Source: Deroplatys truncata | Taxonomy: Eukaryota; Arthropoda; Insecta; Mantodea; Mantidae | Assembly (NCBI GenBank): GCA_030765065.1 | Contig: CM060990.1 | Coordinates: 281,693,341 to 281,757,340 of the forward strand | Reading direction: 5' to 3' | Length of the DNA stretch: 64,000 nt | Part shown: positions 36,061-47,499 of the stretch, in pieces | Position numbering within the stretch: position 1 is the first letter of the stretch | How the letters are laid out: each line of letters opens with the position of its first letter | The notes under the pieces: model-generated | Told to the model about the DNA's origin: nothing | Seen by the model: the letters and a program-made list of their open reading frames with translations, nothing else | The model's database searches: none | Position numbers and translations under genes: made by a program

Positions 36061-36078
36061 GCCCCACATTGGGCGCCA
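36061..36078 (-). promoter_or_regulatory. Primer-binding site, tRNA-Lys type
   Basis: The minus strand reads TGGCGCCCAATGTGGGGC three bases after the LTR end. It differs by one base from the Lys-tRNA-type primer site known from retroviruses (TGGCGCCCAACGTGGGGC). Confidence 0.75.
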
Positions 36079-36081
36079 ATT

Positions 36082-36958
36082 TGTCGCAGTAATCTGTTCG
36101 TGTTCTCTTTTTTCCTTGGCGCCTATTATTGTTTTACTATTTTGAATTTTGGGTTCTTTGTCCTCCGACTAGCTATTATTACTCAGTCGAGCAAATATCT
36201 CTTGAGCAGGGCGTGTTAACGGAAAGGAGTTGTTACTAAAATATAACACTGATAAAAAAATTTGTTTTTACACTTTTATTGCCGTCACACTTATTTAATT
36301 TCACATATTTAATCTTGATACACGCCTGACTGAAACTGATATATTTCCGAATGTAACTACAATTACTTATTTACCGCGCACTATTAATTCGCGTATTTCA
36401 CATTTTGTAACTAACTTTACAACGCGAGAGATTCTGTAGAATTGCGTAATGTGTACCTCATGAATGCTTCCTTAGAACTGCCTGACGTGTAACTCGCGAG
36501 AGAGATTTCTTAGAACTGCGCGACGTTTACCTTGTGAATGATTCTGTAGAACTGCGCGATACTTGCCTTTGGCTCAAGAATTTATACTCCCTCACCCCGA
36601 TATGCCTAAACATTATAACAGAGCTGCTATTGGTTACTAAAGCGCGCCAACATTAGCGTCTGGTTCGTCAGCCAATCATAATTACTAAAACATATGCTCT
36701 AGGGAAGATATTCCCTCCATTTCTAAAGAAAGGCACTCTACTCTGACGTCATTTGTTTGTCTCTTCTAATTGATAAACAACTCACCCTATCGCTTCATTG
36801 TTACCCACTCCTATGGTCAGTTTCGTGAGGCCGTGTAAACTTATTTCCTAACAATGCTTATAGCTAACAAACATCTAAAATCATTGTCATACAATAATGT
36901 TAATTTACACTACAATCACTCTGGCATTCATAGTGTTGTGATATAAAATACTGCCTCA
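36082..36958 (-). repeat. 5' LTR of the LTR retrotransposon
   Basis: 877 bp, TGAGGCAG...CTGCGACA in minus orientation. Compared with the other LTR it carries an extra ~36-nt copy of a GTAGAACTGCGCGA..CTTGCC motif (about 36510-36546) and GCTATTGGTTACTAAAGC near 36629. Confidence 0.88.
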
Positions 36959-37260
36959 ATATATACTGTGTTTGTATATGTGTGTATATGCATGCGATAG
37001 TGTGTCTGTATGTAGCTGTGGGTGTGTTTGTGCTATGAGTTTGTGTTCATGCATATGAAAGGGTGTGTCTGTGTATAACTGTGTGTGTCATATGTGTGTG
37101 TATGTTCGTATGTATTTATGTATGTGTGCTTGTGTGAATGTGTTTGTATGTAAATGTGTTTGTATGTGTGTGTATATGTCTTTGTACGTGTGTGTTTGCG
37201 CGTGCTTGTTTGCATGTATGTGATCACATGTGTTTTGTATGTGTGCGGAGGTGTTCTTGC
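36959..37260. repeat. TG-rich simple repeat (right part)
   Basis: Same kind of sequence as 32271-32763; the LTR element inserted into it. Confidence 0.75.
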
Positions 37261-38610
37261 ACTCGTATGAATGTCGAGAACTTCTGCGCGTCTCTGCGAC
37301 ATGTTTATCAGTGACCTGTAGCCTCCTGCGTCTTCTTCACTCCACCCATTCATCCCTAAATATTTCCATTAAAATGTGATATATAAGACATTTACATAAC
37401 AAATAAAATGTATATCTAGTATTTTAACGGGAATACGCTTTGAAGCTTCTTTATTCAGAAGGAATTTTGTATAATCTTATATAACTGGTAAACGTTAAGC
37501 GATATACTAAAACGTACTACAAGAAATGTAGACCACCTAAAACATACAAGTTATTTCAAATAATCTTTTATAGCATCAGCCATTTCTGAGGTATTCGTTA
37601 TTCAGACCTAGAATTTGGTATTTCTGGGTCATTCAAACTCCTGTCAAAACTTGGCTTTTTCTCAAGATTTCATGGAAACAGTATGGAATTTTAAGATCTA
37701 CGTATAGCGGCCAGTTTTTAAACGTATGACTATCACCATTTTCTTTGCATCTATATCGAAATGTGTAATGCGGCTATGTCTACAAAGGTTTATTTAGATT
37801 AAAATGTAGTAGATATAAAAGTAAGGTTTAGTAACAGAAATTTATATATCCACTAATAAGGACAGAGGTGGAGAAAGTCACCTGAATGTAACACATCAGA
37901 AATTCCATCTTAACACTAACTTGGGGTACACATTCATTCACTCTCACGTACATAAATCACGATTCTACAAGGTAAGGAATAATTCCAGTTTAAGAAATAT
38001 TTTTCCCGTCTCAGTTGGGAATCGAACCGAGGTCATTCTCACAGTATACCCGTGCTGTAAGGTTCTATGGTGTTTTCCTAAATGTTATCGTTATACTTAT
38101 TTGATTCCAGCAAAATGATTATACGGCTTTAATAGACCGCAAAGTCCTCTTTATTCGGAAGGAATTTTGTATAAACTTGTTAACAGGTAAACGTTAAGCG
38201 CTGGATGGAAACGTACTACACACCATGTGTACATTTCTTTATAACGCATACTTTATTTCAATTAACTTTTTATAGCATAAGACATTTCTGATAGATCCTG
38301 AGTGTAAAAATGCTTTAGTCATGAAAGGACTCCAATGAATTATTGTACGCCTATGCGACCGTTATATTCGTGATATTATACTCACTTTGAATTCAGTTCT
38401 TTTTTAACATGAAAACGAGGGTGATTTTGAACGTATAGCCTTTGGAATGGTAGACGTTATTCTCTGACAATTGGAGAGCCTTTATGGGCTGCCTTCAGAA
38501 AGACATGCTCATCCGCCGTTTGTGCCAATCGCTCGCCAGCCTTAAGAAACGGAGCCAAATCATCGAGAATACACCTCTTTAAAATACTAGATATAAAGAA
38601 CGTGAGCTAT
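37261..38610. other. No gene; possible SINE head
   Basis: A/T-rich. 37442-37500 and 38150-38200 share AAGGAATTTTGTATAA..TT and GGTAAACGTTAAGCG, so an unidentified interspersed or duplicated repeat is present. Around 38010-38050 the minus strand has CCTCGGTTCGATTCCCAAC, a B-box-like motif. Confidence 0.4.
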
Positions 38611-38768
38611 GTGCTCCCGTGTCGTAGATTTACGGCACGTAAAAGAAGCTCAAGCCTGATAAAGAGGCCTCTGAGCAAAATTTCCGGTCTTTCACGCCCA
38701 ATATAGAATGGGACGCTAAGAACCATAGTAGTTAAAGAGCGTCCGAAAATAAAACTCAATTTCATTTC
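38611..38768 (+). mobile_element. SINE-A, 5'-truncated copy
   Basis: Only the last ~155 bp of the family, from CCCGTGTCGTAGATTTACGG to AATAAAACTCAATTTCATTT. Confidence 0.8.
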
Positions 38769-38939
38769 GTTCAAGTTACAAATTTGGAGATGACCAAAAA
38801 AAAAAAGAAAGAAAGAAAGAGAGACAAAGGATTTAGATACTTTGTGTTACGATTACGTTCTGATGTCTTAAAATGCTTCTCTTCCCTGGTCTGGAATGGA
38901 ATGGGATGTGTAGCGGAGGGGAATCGATCCCGATTCAGT

Positions 38940-39471
38940 GAACAAGGATATTGTGCTTGCGCCCCTCGAGGGGGCGCTTCCGGAAGGGAGGGACGAGGTG
39001 AAAGACACCGAGACACCGGGTGGCCGGAAACAAGAGTAACGGCACAGCAATGACAAGGTTCCTAAAGTTTCCAGATTGAGACGCCCTGACAGTCGGGCAG
39101 GCAAACCGGGGAACCCATCCAACACAGAGGGTCCAAAGCCCCCCCTCAAGAAGCCGTCCGTATACCCTGGCAACTAGCCGAATGCCGAGAGACGGATATG
39201 GTTCCACAAAGAGCATCCTTTTTCTCTGCCACGCCACACAGGAATACCATTGCCGACACTTTCAACCCTGAAACAGACCTAATGTGGTTAAGGATGAATG
39301 AAATGAGGAATGGAACGATATTCGGGGGCTGAGAGAAATCATGTCAACAGTCGCCTGACGACCCGGGAAAACTCTCTAAAAAAACCAGTGGGTTAGATTG
39401 AGCGGTCGCCGGGAAGCAAACTAGGAATCTCCCGAATTCGAGTCGCACGCGTTACCGCGGTGCCACCTGGA
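38940..39471 (-). mobile_element. SINE-B copy
   Basis: Minus orientation, ending (at high coordinates) in the tRNA-like head with CGCACGCGTTACCGCGGTGC as its inverse A-box region. The body blocks TTTCAACCCTGAAACAGACC and GATATTCGGGGGCTGAGAG are shared with the other copies. Confidence 0.7.
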
Positions 39472-39829
39472 CGTAAACTGGAAGATACGTAGTTCAAATC
39501 TCGGCTATGACATTGAATTTTTCAGTCTGATTCCATCTTTCCAACCTTGTCCTACACACGGCTTGAGTGAAAGAGTCTTCTTGTTAATTGAGATGAACTT
39601 CTATTATAAACTTCCTTGTAAGTATAAGAAGAATGCAGTAGCTCAAACGATAGTCAGATTTTTATGTAGTGTCTTTGAAACTCCACGATCTTTGCATTAC
39701 CACGAGAACAATCTAACGTGTCGCATTCACATAACTTCTCTTCTCACCATTATACAAATTCTTTTTTCTAAATCTCATTTTTCTGTCTACTTCTTATAAT
39801 CCAGATAACCTTGCAAATCACATTTAGCC

Positions 39830-40060
39830 CATCTCTGTGGTGTGGGGATCTGCCTCACATTCAAGAGGTCTCGAGTTTGAATCTCGTTTAAAGTGAAATA
39901 CCTGAGTAAAGTTTTTTCCTGGGTTTCATCTTATCCTGAGAAGATGAATGTTAGATTCTAATTTCTAGGGACCTCGGGCCAATTTGAGCATCATTTTAAC
40001 CATTTCGTTCATTCACCGTCCGTAATGGCTTACCCGGTTAAAGGACTTTAATTAAATAGC
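39830..40060 (+). repeat. Possible tRNA-like SINE
   Basis: GTGGTGTGGGGATCTGCCTC followed by GGTCTCGAGTTTGAATCTCG gives A/B-box-like motifs. The tail is GTTAAAGGACTTTAATTAAA. It resembles a degenerate tRNA-related SINE. Confidence 0.4.
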
Positions 40061-40289
40061 AAAAGAAAAAGTTCACATTTACACATTTCGTTGTAGTATA
40101 TTTAGATAAAGCGATAGTCACATTTTCAAAAAGCATGTTACTACATGATGCTTTGAAACTCCATGCTGTTTGTATGACCGCGACAAAAACAAAACAAATA
40201 ACGGCTTCTCAGTTACAAAAATTATTCAAATCAATAACAAAAAATATCTGGGAATAGTTAATCTCATAAAATATATGTATAACAAACTG

Positions 40290-40660
40290 CGTGCTTTAAC
40301 GGGGTCAGCATTTCCGGTGTAACAAAACTTTGTCCAACCTTATAGAGTTTACCAATGATACAAAAGTCATTCAGAATGAAGAAGACTTGAGAGGCTCTTC
40401 TCAGTAAGTTCAAAATATATATTTAGTTTGTCATGAAAATATTTTAAACAGAAAATTTTTAATCAAAATTATTAGATCCATTTTTAAGAAAATTAGAAAT
40501 TTCGAAAATTTTTCCATATAAAGGGCTGTTAAGGATGGGGGTGATTTACTTTAAGATCCTTGTCACATCTTTGAGAGATGCTGAACTTAAATATCAAGTT
40601 TGGTATTTAACCAACTTTTCGCTTTGGATTTATGTTGCTCACAGACACAGAGGCATATGG
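40290..40660. repeat. Interspersed repeat of unknown type, copy 1
   Basis: Shares blocks with 41800-42080 (TCATGAAAATA, AATTTCGAAAA, GAACTTAAA.A..AAGTT.GGTTTTTAACCAAC) and, inverted, with 57060-57480. No coding sequence. In the second copy the block leads into the 119-bp satellite. Confidence 0.55.
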
Positions 40661-40875
40661 AGCCTTTGCTATAAAATTTGTGTTGCATTCGCATGACTTC
40701 CTCTACTCACTTTTCCAGGAACTATTCTTACAAAGCTTATTCTTGCATCTGTTTCATGTTAATGCAGATAAACTTTCATCACTTATTTACGCAATTCGTT
40801 GTAAGTATGAGTAAAACATATTAAGCTAAAGCGATAGCCAAATCCCTCAAAGCTGATCGCTATGTGATAGCTTTG

Positions 40876-41409
40876 GATTGCTTGGCTACAGAGGGGACTC
40901 GGCACTGATCCACATAGCGGATATTGTGCCTACATCCCACAAGGGGGCGTCTTCGGGAGGAATGATGAGACGACACAAGACACTCGTTGTCCGGAACCAG
41001 GAATGACGGCACAGGAATGACAGGGTCCCTAAGTTTTCAGATAGAGATTTCCCGTCCGTCGGACAGGCAGACCAGGGACCCCACCCAGAACAGAGGGGGT
41101 CCAACGCCCCTCAAAGAAGTTAGGATACCCCGACAGCCAGCCAAAAGCCGAGGGACGGAGAGTCACAAAGAGCATCCTTTTCCCCTGCCACACTGCACCG
41201 AAACACCATCGCCGACACTTTCAACACTGAAAGAGACCAACGGATGAAAGATGAAGGGAAATGAGAATGGAGATGAAATGGAGGTTCAGGAAATTCGGGG
41301 ATGTGACAATCCTTCCCAGCATTTGCCTTGGAAAACCCCCAAAAAACCCATGGGTCAGGAAGGTCGGCCAGAGGAATCGAACCCACGACCTCCCGAATGC
41401 GAGCCACAG
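40876..41409 (-). mobile_element. SINE-B, full-length copy with 14-bp TSD
   Basis: 534 bp in minus orientation, starting at the tRNA-like head (TCGTGGGTTCGATTCC) near 41400. The exact duplication ATGTGATAGCTTTG lies at 40862-40875 and 41410-41423. This fixes the family's ends. Confidence 0.88.
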
Positions 41410-41446
41410 ATGTGATAGCTTTGAAATTCTGTTCTCTTTGTATGAA

Positions 41447-41580
41447 CACAAGAAAGAATGAAAGAAAGAAAGAAAAAAGGAAGGAAAGAAAGAAAAATAA
41501 GTTTGCAGTTGAGAGAAGTATAAAGTGTTTGAAAAGAAAGAAAGAAAAAAAAGGAAGGAAGGAAGCAAAGAAAGATAAAC
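41447..41580. repeat. GAAA-rich purine tract
   Basis: AAAGAAAGAAAGAAAAAAGG-type repeats with two copies of GTTTGCAGTTGAGAGAA (41501 and 41589). Confidence 0.7.
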
Positions 41581-41745
41581 AATAGCTATTTGCAGTTGAG
41601 AGAACTATAAAGTGTTTGAAAATTCAAACTAATAACAAAGAAAATTTCAGAATAGGTAAAATACAAAAGTTATTTGACATAAAATCAAAATGTCATTTGA
41701 TATAAATTTTGTGCTTTAATAAGATCTACAGTTGTTGTGCAGCAA

Positions 41746-41751
<6 letters not shown>

Positions 41752-41790
<39 letters not shown>
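41752..41790. repeat. (CT)n microsatellite
   Basis: An uninterrupted TC run of about 39 bp. Confidence 0.95.
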
Positions 41791-41795
<5 letters not shown>

Positions 41796-41799
41796 GATT

Positions 41800-42090
41800 T
41801 ACTAATTATCAAAAGTCATTCACAATAAAGACTAATTTACAGACCATTGCTAGAAAATGAAAGATATACATTCTATTTATCATGAAAATAGCTTAGACAT
41901 ATGTATTTTGATCAAAATCCTTAGAGTCATTTTTAAAAGAATAAAAAATTTCGAAAAATGTCCAATGAAAAGGGCAGTTTGGAGTGGGGGATTTTCTTTA
42001 AAATCTCTGTGTCGCATTCTTGGAAGAAGTTGAACTTAAACACTAAGTTCGGTTTTTAACCAACCTTTTGAGTTATGCTGTTCGTGGATA
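41800..42090. repeat. Interspersed repeat of unknown type, copy 2
   Basis: Parallel to 40290-40660, ending at an (AC)n run (42093-42127) that passes into the palindromic satellite. Confidence 0.55.
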
Positions 42091-42159
42091 CACACACACA
42101 CAAACAAACACACACACACACACACACTACTCTCTCTCTCTCTTGGACCATTTCCTAAA

Positions 42160-43600
42160 AATAAATTAATTGGATTCAGGGGGTCACAAACGTGATTTCT
42201 GGTGAAATTACGACATTGAATTTTAGGTAGAACACCATACTTTCTCTACTTACTGTACGTAGTAGAGAAAGTAAAAATGCTTACTTTGGATTGTCTCAAA
42301 ACGTGTATTGAATCTAGTTATTCAATTCTTGAGTGGAACACAATACTTTCTCTACTTACTGTAACTACGCAGTAGAGAAAGTAAAAATGCTTACTTTGGA
42401 TTCAGGGGTCTCAAAGCGTATATTTCCGTTGAATCTGGTTATTCAATTTTTTGGTGGAACACAATACTTTCCCTCCTTACTGTAACTACGTAGTAGAAAA
42501 AGTAAAAATGCTTTCTTTGGATTCAGGAAGTCTCAAAACGTGTATTTCCGTTAAATCTCGTTATTCAATTTTTGGGTGGAATACAATACTCTACCTTCTG
42601 TAGCTACGTAGTAGAAAAATACTTTGTTTGAATTCAGGGGGTCTCAAAACGTGTATATCAGGTGAATCTCGTTATTCAATTTTTGGGTGAAACACAATAC
42701 TTGCTCTACTTAATGTAACTACGTAGTAGAGAAAGTAAAAACGCTTTGTTTGGTTTCAGGGAGTCTGAAAACGAGTATTTCCGTTGCGAGTATAATCTCG
42801 TTGTTCAGTATTTGGGTGGAATGCAATAATTGCTCTACTTACTGTAACTACGTAGTAGAGAAAGTAAAAATGCTTTCTTTGGATTCAGGGAGTCTCAGAA
42901 CGAGTATTACCGGTGAACATCATTGAATTTTTGGGTGAAATACATTACTTTCTCTACCTCGTGTAACTACGCAGTAGAGAAATTATAAATGCTTACTTTG
43001 GAGTCAGGCGTCTCAAAACGTGTATTTCCGGTGAATGTCTTTATTGAAATTTTGTGTGGAATACAATACTTTCTCTACCTCCTGTAGGTATGTAATAGAG
43101 AATGTAATAATGCTTTCTTTGGATTCAGGGGGTCTCAAAGCGTGTATTTCCGGTGAATCTCTTTATTGAATTTTTGAATGAATACAATACTTGCTCTACT
43201 TACTGTAACTTAGTAGAGAAAGTGAAAATGCTTCCTTTGGATTCAGGGAGTCTCAAAACGTGTATTTCTGGTAAATCGCGTTATTCAATTTTTGGGTGGA
43301 ATACAGTAATTCCTCTACTTACTGTAAGTGCGTAGTAGGGAAAGTAAAAATGCTTTCTTTGGGTTCAATGAGTCTCAAAACGTGTATTTCCGGTGAATCT
43401 CGTTATTGAATTTCTGGATGGAATACGATACTTCCTCTGCTTACTGTAAGTGCGTAGTATGGAAAGTAAAAATGCTTCCTTTGAATTCAGTGGGTCTCAA
43501 AAGTGTATTTCCGGTGAATCTCGTTTTTTAATTCTTGGGTGGAATACATCCCTTTCCCTACTTATTATAGGTAAATAGTAGAAACAGTAAAAAGATGATT
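42160..43600. repeat. Palindromic satellite, about 12 units of 119 bp
   Basis: Each unit contains the hairpin TTTCTCTACTTACTGTAACT / ACGTAGTAGAGAAAGTAAAA. Next come ATGCTTTCTTTGGATTCAGG, GAGTCTCAAAACGTGTATTT, CCGGTGAATCTCGTTATTCA and ATTTTTGGGTGGAATACAAT. Hairpins start near 42241, 42350, 42467, 42588, 42702, 42831, 42948, 43070, 43190, 43311, 43432 and 43550. No coding sequence. Confidence 0.9.
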
Positions 43601-45733
43601 TGTGGAATAGATAAGCGGCTGTTTGTCGTTACGGCATTTTGCATGCAACCAAATAAGAAAAGTGTAACTTGGACTATATCCCTAACTAATTTATGGCCTA
43701 AATTGTTGTCACGATGCACGGAAAAACCATACTTCATAAGGACATAATGAAAATAAAAAACATATGTTAGTTGATAATGGGTAGAGAACGCAGTAAATAT
43801 TAAAACCAAACAACTTTGTTTTAAAACTTGCTTGTTATACAATGATATGATGTCTCTAATTCCTAAAAATTAGTTTGTATACTGCTTATGTCGTGTTGTA
43901 ATGCTATTGCTGTTTTATTTTCACAGTTATTACATTCTTACAGCCAAGTCTAAGGGAAATGTGTTGGAATGATATTTTCTTTAGCCTATTTCATCCCTTA
44001 ACCTTCCTTGTAGAGCAGTGGTGAGCTAAGGCACCTGGCATAACCTCTCGATAAGACATCCCGCTTACCCCGCTACCCGTGGAACGGAAAACATTTGGAG
44101 CTGTCTGTACACTGCACACAAATACTGATTACACAGGTCATAGCGACCGAACCTGGGCTCTTTTAACCTACCAAGTTTCATGGAACGCTTTCGGACTGCC
44201 GTCCCTCACAGAAGTGTATTCAAACGTGCTATCCGTTCAGAGTGACTATTCCATTCTATTTCCGTATTTACTTCAATATACAGTTCGGATTGTGACCGAT
44301 GCAGACCACAGGAAAATCAATAAATAAACCCTAAATGAGACCTAGGAGAAATTAAGAAGTGAGGAATATAAACTTACGACAGAGAGGCTAAAGTCCACCA
44401 AAAAAGATGTTCATGTGTATATAAACAGATATTAAATAGGTCAATAGGCTTCTCCAAATGCTTTCGTTTTGCTTTTCCTGAGAGTGTGCAGGTAAGCTTC
44501 CTCAGGTAAAGCTGGTGAAGCACCACTTCAGCTGCTTTCTAACTAGGTGCATTCGAATATAATTTATCTCTATTTTAAACATTTTGTATTTAAATATTCC
44601 ACCACTCACATGCAGGAATATAATTTTACGAATCACTATTTTATGTAAGAGCGAAAATCGCCCATTCCAAAGCGTCACCGCGGCAGTAGTAGGGAATAAG
44701 GAAAATGGGTTGTAAGCGAGCGAAATGGTAACGTCGCAATGTCCATGAGGGTGTATAGAAGGTTGGTGAAGCTATTCTTGGCTGTAAGATGTTCAGCTGC
44801 ACTGTATACGCCTGGTTGTCATGACAGTTAATTCAAGCTTGGACTTGTGTACCTCGCAGAAACTACCTGCTTAGAGACTATGGTGAAGCTAACTCCTGGA
44901 TTTTTTTGGAGTAGAAAGATCCCTTGTAGAGGCTATTCGATGGTCACTGACACTTGCGAAATCTTTTATATACTTGCAATCATCCCTTCCCTTGGTTCCG
45001 GAACGTTTTTACCTCTCGAATCATTTTTCAGACTTCAAGTTCTCGGACTGGTCCTTCATTGTCAGTTCAGTTCATGTGCGAAAACAATCTCGTCATGTGT
45101 ATGGTCTTGGAAGTTCGCTAGTGTGAATTAAAGTATCAGCAATAAGTTTATGCCTTAAAAACGTTTAAACCCTCCGCAAAATCACATAGTATGTTGCATG
45201 TTACATCATTTACTTCGCGGTGGACCGAGAACAAGACGTGATATTACGGGTAGACTTGTCAAATCTTAGTGTATCAGCACAAAGTGGAAAGGAAAGGTGC
45301 GAAGTGTTACAGCAGACATTTTAAAAGCTCGCGGTATTAGTATGCATGATTGTGCTGTAGTAATTATTTGCAATAGATGTTTCGCTATGCTTGTCGATTA
45401 CTTGAAATAAAGAAAACGGTGTGGAATTCTGATGGCTTTTGTGACACTCCGAATATCAGTTGTCATTGCATAAACAATCAGATTCTGCTGAACAAATGCG
45501 CGCTACAATTAAAACAGCTCAAGAAAAACCAGACGGCTATAATTGATGACGCTCTAAAGGAAAATTCACGCAATAATATGTAACGATAATGTTAGGATGC
45601 ACAGATTATTCTTTAAGACTGTAATTGAAGCAGTACTGTACTAATGCAGATGCTACCGTTTCACAACATTATGGAGAAGTACGCCAACCGAAAGGATAGG
45701 AGAGTCAACTTAATGTACAAGAAATAGGTAAGT
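43601..45733. other. No gene recognised
   Basis: Several ORFs of 60-94 codons (43558 minus, 44079, 44847, 45377 plus) lack recognisable domains or supporting signals. Confidence 0.4.
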
Positions 45734-45747
45734 TGCATGCTCTATAG

Positions 45748-46048
45748 TCGTCCTCCGTGGACTAGTGGTACCGTGCTAGCCTCTAGATCCCAACGTCGCG
45801 GGTTCAAACCCGGCGGAGGGCGATGGATTTTTTTCGGGCGTAAAAATCCTTAGCATGGGTTCCTTTGGAAGGGAAGTAAAGCCGGTGGTCCCGTGTCGTA
45901 GATTTATGGCACGTAAAAGAACCTCAAGCCTAATAAACAGGCCTCTGAGCAAAATTACCGGTCTTTTACGCCCAATATGGAATGGGACGCTAAGAACCAT
46001 AGTAGTTAAAGAGCGTCCATAAATAAAAACTCAATTTAAATTTAAATT
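45748..46048 (+). mobile_element. SINE-A, full-length copy
   Basis: TCGTCCTCCGTGGACTAGTG head, GGGTTCAAACCCGGCGGAGG box, body to AAAACTCAATTTAAATTTAA. An imperfect TSD starting TTGCATG is visible at 45734 and 46049. Confidence 0.88.
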
Positions 46049-46805
46049 TTGCATGTCCTATTTTGTGTGAAGGAGCTACACCAATCGTTTAGGTCACGAG
46101 CCGCCACTGGAAGGGTAAGATTCCCAAAGTGCTGAGTCTATTTTAAAATGTTAGATTCTGAACGTAATCCTTATTTACAGTACTTTTCACTTGTAGCGTA
46201 AATATCTTATTTTTCTAATCCTCTCGAGTGGGCTATTATACCCTATATAACCTTTACGATTACCTTTACCCCTATCTATCCGTATTACAATTAAATTGTG
46301 AAGTGATTTGTTCACAGAGCTGCTTTTCCCCCTTTCATTTGTTTTTCAGTTGACAGCTGAATTTTTATCTGTGAATTGTTAATTAAAATGTCTACATGTA
46401 ATGGCTAAGAACAACACTAAAGATGCGTTTCTTAACTGAATAAATTATCTACATTGAATAATCTCAAAAATAAAGTTAGGCAAATAGTCTTGTTTCCAAC
46501 CTAGGTTGATAGTAGTTGCCTTATAATATAACAAAGAGATACAACTGAAACTATTCTACGCTGTGTAGCACAACAATAAGAAACTTGGGCAAGAAAGATA
46601 GGCTACCATAGTCTGTCCAGGTCGGGCTTTACCTGACTTGCATGGAAGTGTAGAAACCTGCTGAAAATGAATTAACGTGCAGCTGCATTGCCTGCCTACG
46701 TTAGAAAACAGCATTTTAATAACTCTAGCAGGAGTGTGTATCATACGTAAGCGTTGTAAAATGTATAGGCATATGCTAATTTTCCTAAACAGCCTGAGCC
46801 AAGCT

Positions 46806-47405
46806 CAGTGGCGTAGACAGAAACATATTAAGGGGGTTTGTATAGGGAACCATTTTTAAACAATTTGGATCGATTCAAATGCTAAATATGAATTAATCCT
46901 AATTTTAAACGTTTAAATAAATCAATTTTAAGATTGAGGTGCAGCATTGGAATTAAAATTAGGATAGGGTGTTTTGCGTACTCTAAGCGACAAATATGTT
47001 ATGACATAAGAATTAATGACCGCTGCAAAGTATTTTATATTACCGTTGCAGGCCATTTTATTTCACTACAAAATAGGGTTTATAGTTACGATAAACTGGG
47101 AGATATTGCACCCATTTCGAAACAACTCAAGCTTAGCACCGGAACGAAAACATGCCCACGATGTCATAACATGGTTTTACTCATGTCATCTAAAGCACAG
47201 TTTCTGTTTCTGTCACCTTTGGCTATATTGTCTAAGACATGCGGCGTAAATACTGCGCTACCAGTGATACGATTAGGAAGTATCACGTTCCCGCCAACCT
47301 AGAAAGATGGGGTTATTTTAACGAAGCTAGTTTTGGTATTAATGTTTACATTTATTTTAACACGGGGGGGGGTTTCAACACCCAAAATCCCTCCCTTAGC
47401 CTCTG
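46806..47405 (+). mobile_element. hAT-type MITE, 600 bp
   Basis: It begins CAGTGGCGTAG, a widespread hAT terminal motif, and ends CTTAGCCTCTG, its imperfect inverse. The candidate 8-bp TSD is GCCAAGCT (46798-46805) against GCTAAGCT (47406-47413), one mismatch. Internal G/C runs (GGGGGTTTGT, and a G9 run near 47363) are typical of this MITE type. ORFs here are incidental. Confidence 0.6.
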
Positions 47406-47477
47406 GCTAAGCTTAATACCGATTCTAAGTGTAAACATTGTTTTCGTTATCTTTGCTGCAGTGGCGACTGGCGATGG

Positions 47478-47496
47478 AGGGCGGCGCCCTCCCCAT
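47478..47496. repeat. Perfect G/C palindrome
   Basis: GGAGGGC and GCCCTCC face each other, just downstream of a second hAT-like CAGTGGCGACTGG motif. It may be one end of another hAT MITE; the other end was not found. Confidence 0.5.
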
Positions 47497-47499
47497 AAA

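Larger units (their letters stand above)
32764..36958 (-). mobile_element. Non-autonomous, gag-only LTR retrotransposon
   Basis: A 4,195-bp element with two LTRs. The primer site is 3 nt after the 5' LTR (36061-36078), and the inside is about 2.5 kb. The interior codes only for a broken gag-like polyprotein (34243-35684) followed by about 650 bp of A/T-rich non-coding sequence. No protease, RT or integrase remains. The putative 4-bp TSD is ATGT on the left and ATAT on the right, one mismatch, in TG-rich surroundings. It is probably Ty3/Gypsy- or Bel-like, but without RT the clade is open. Confidence 0.85.
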
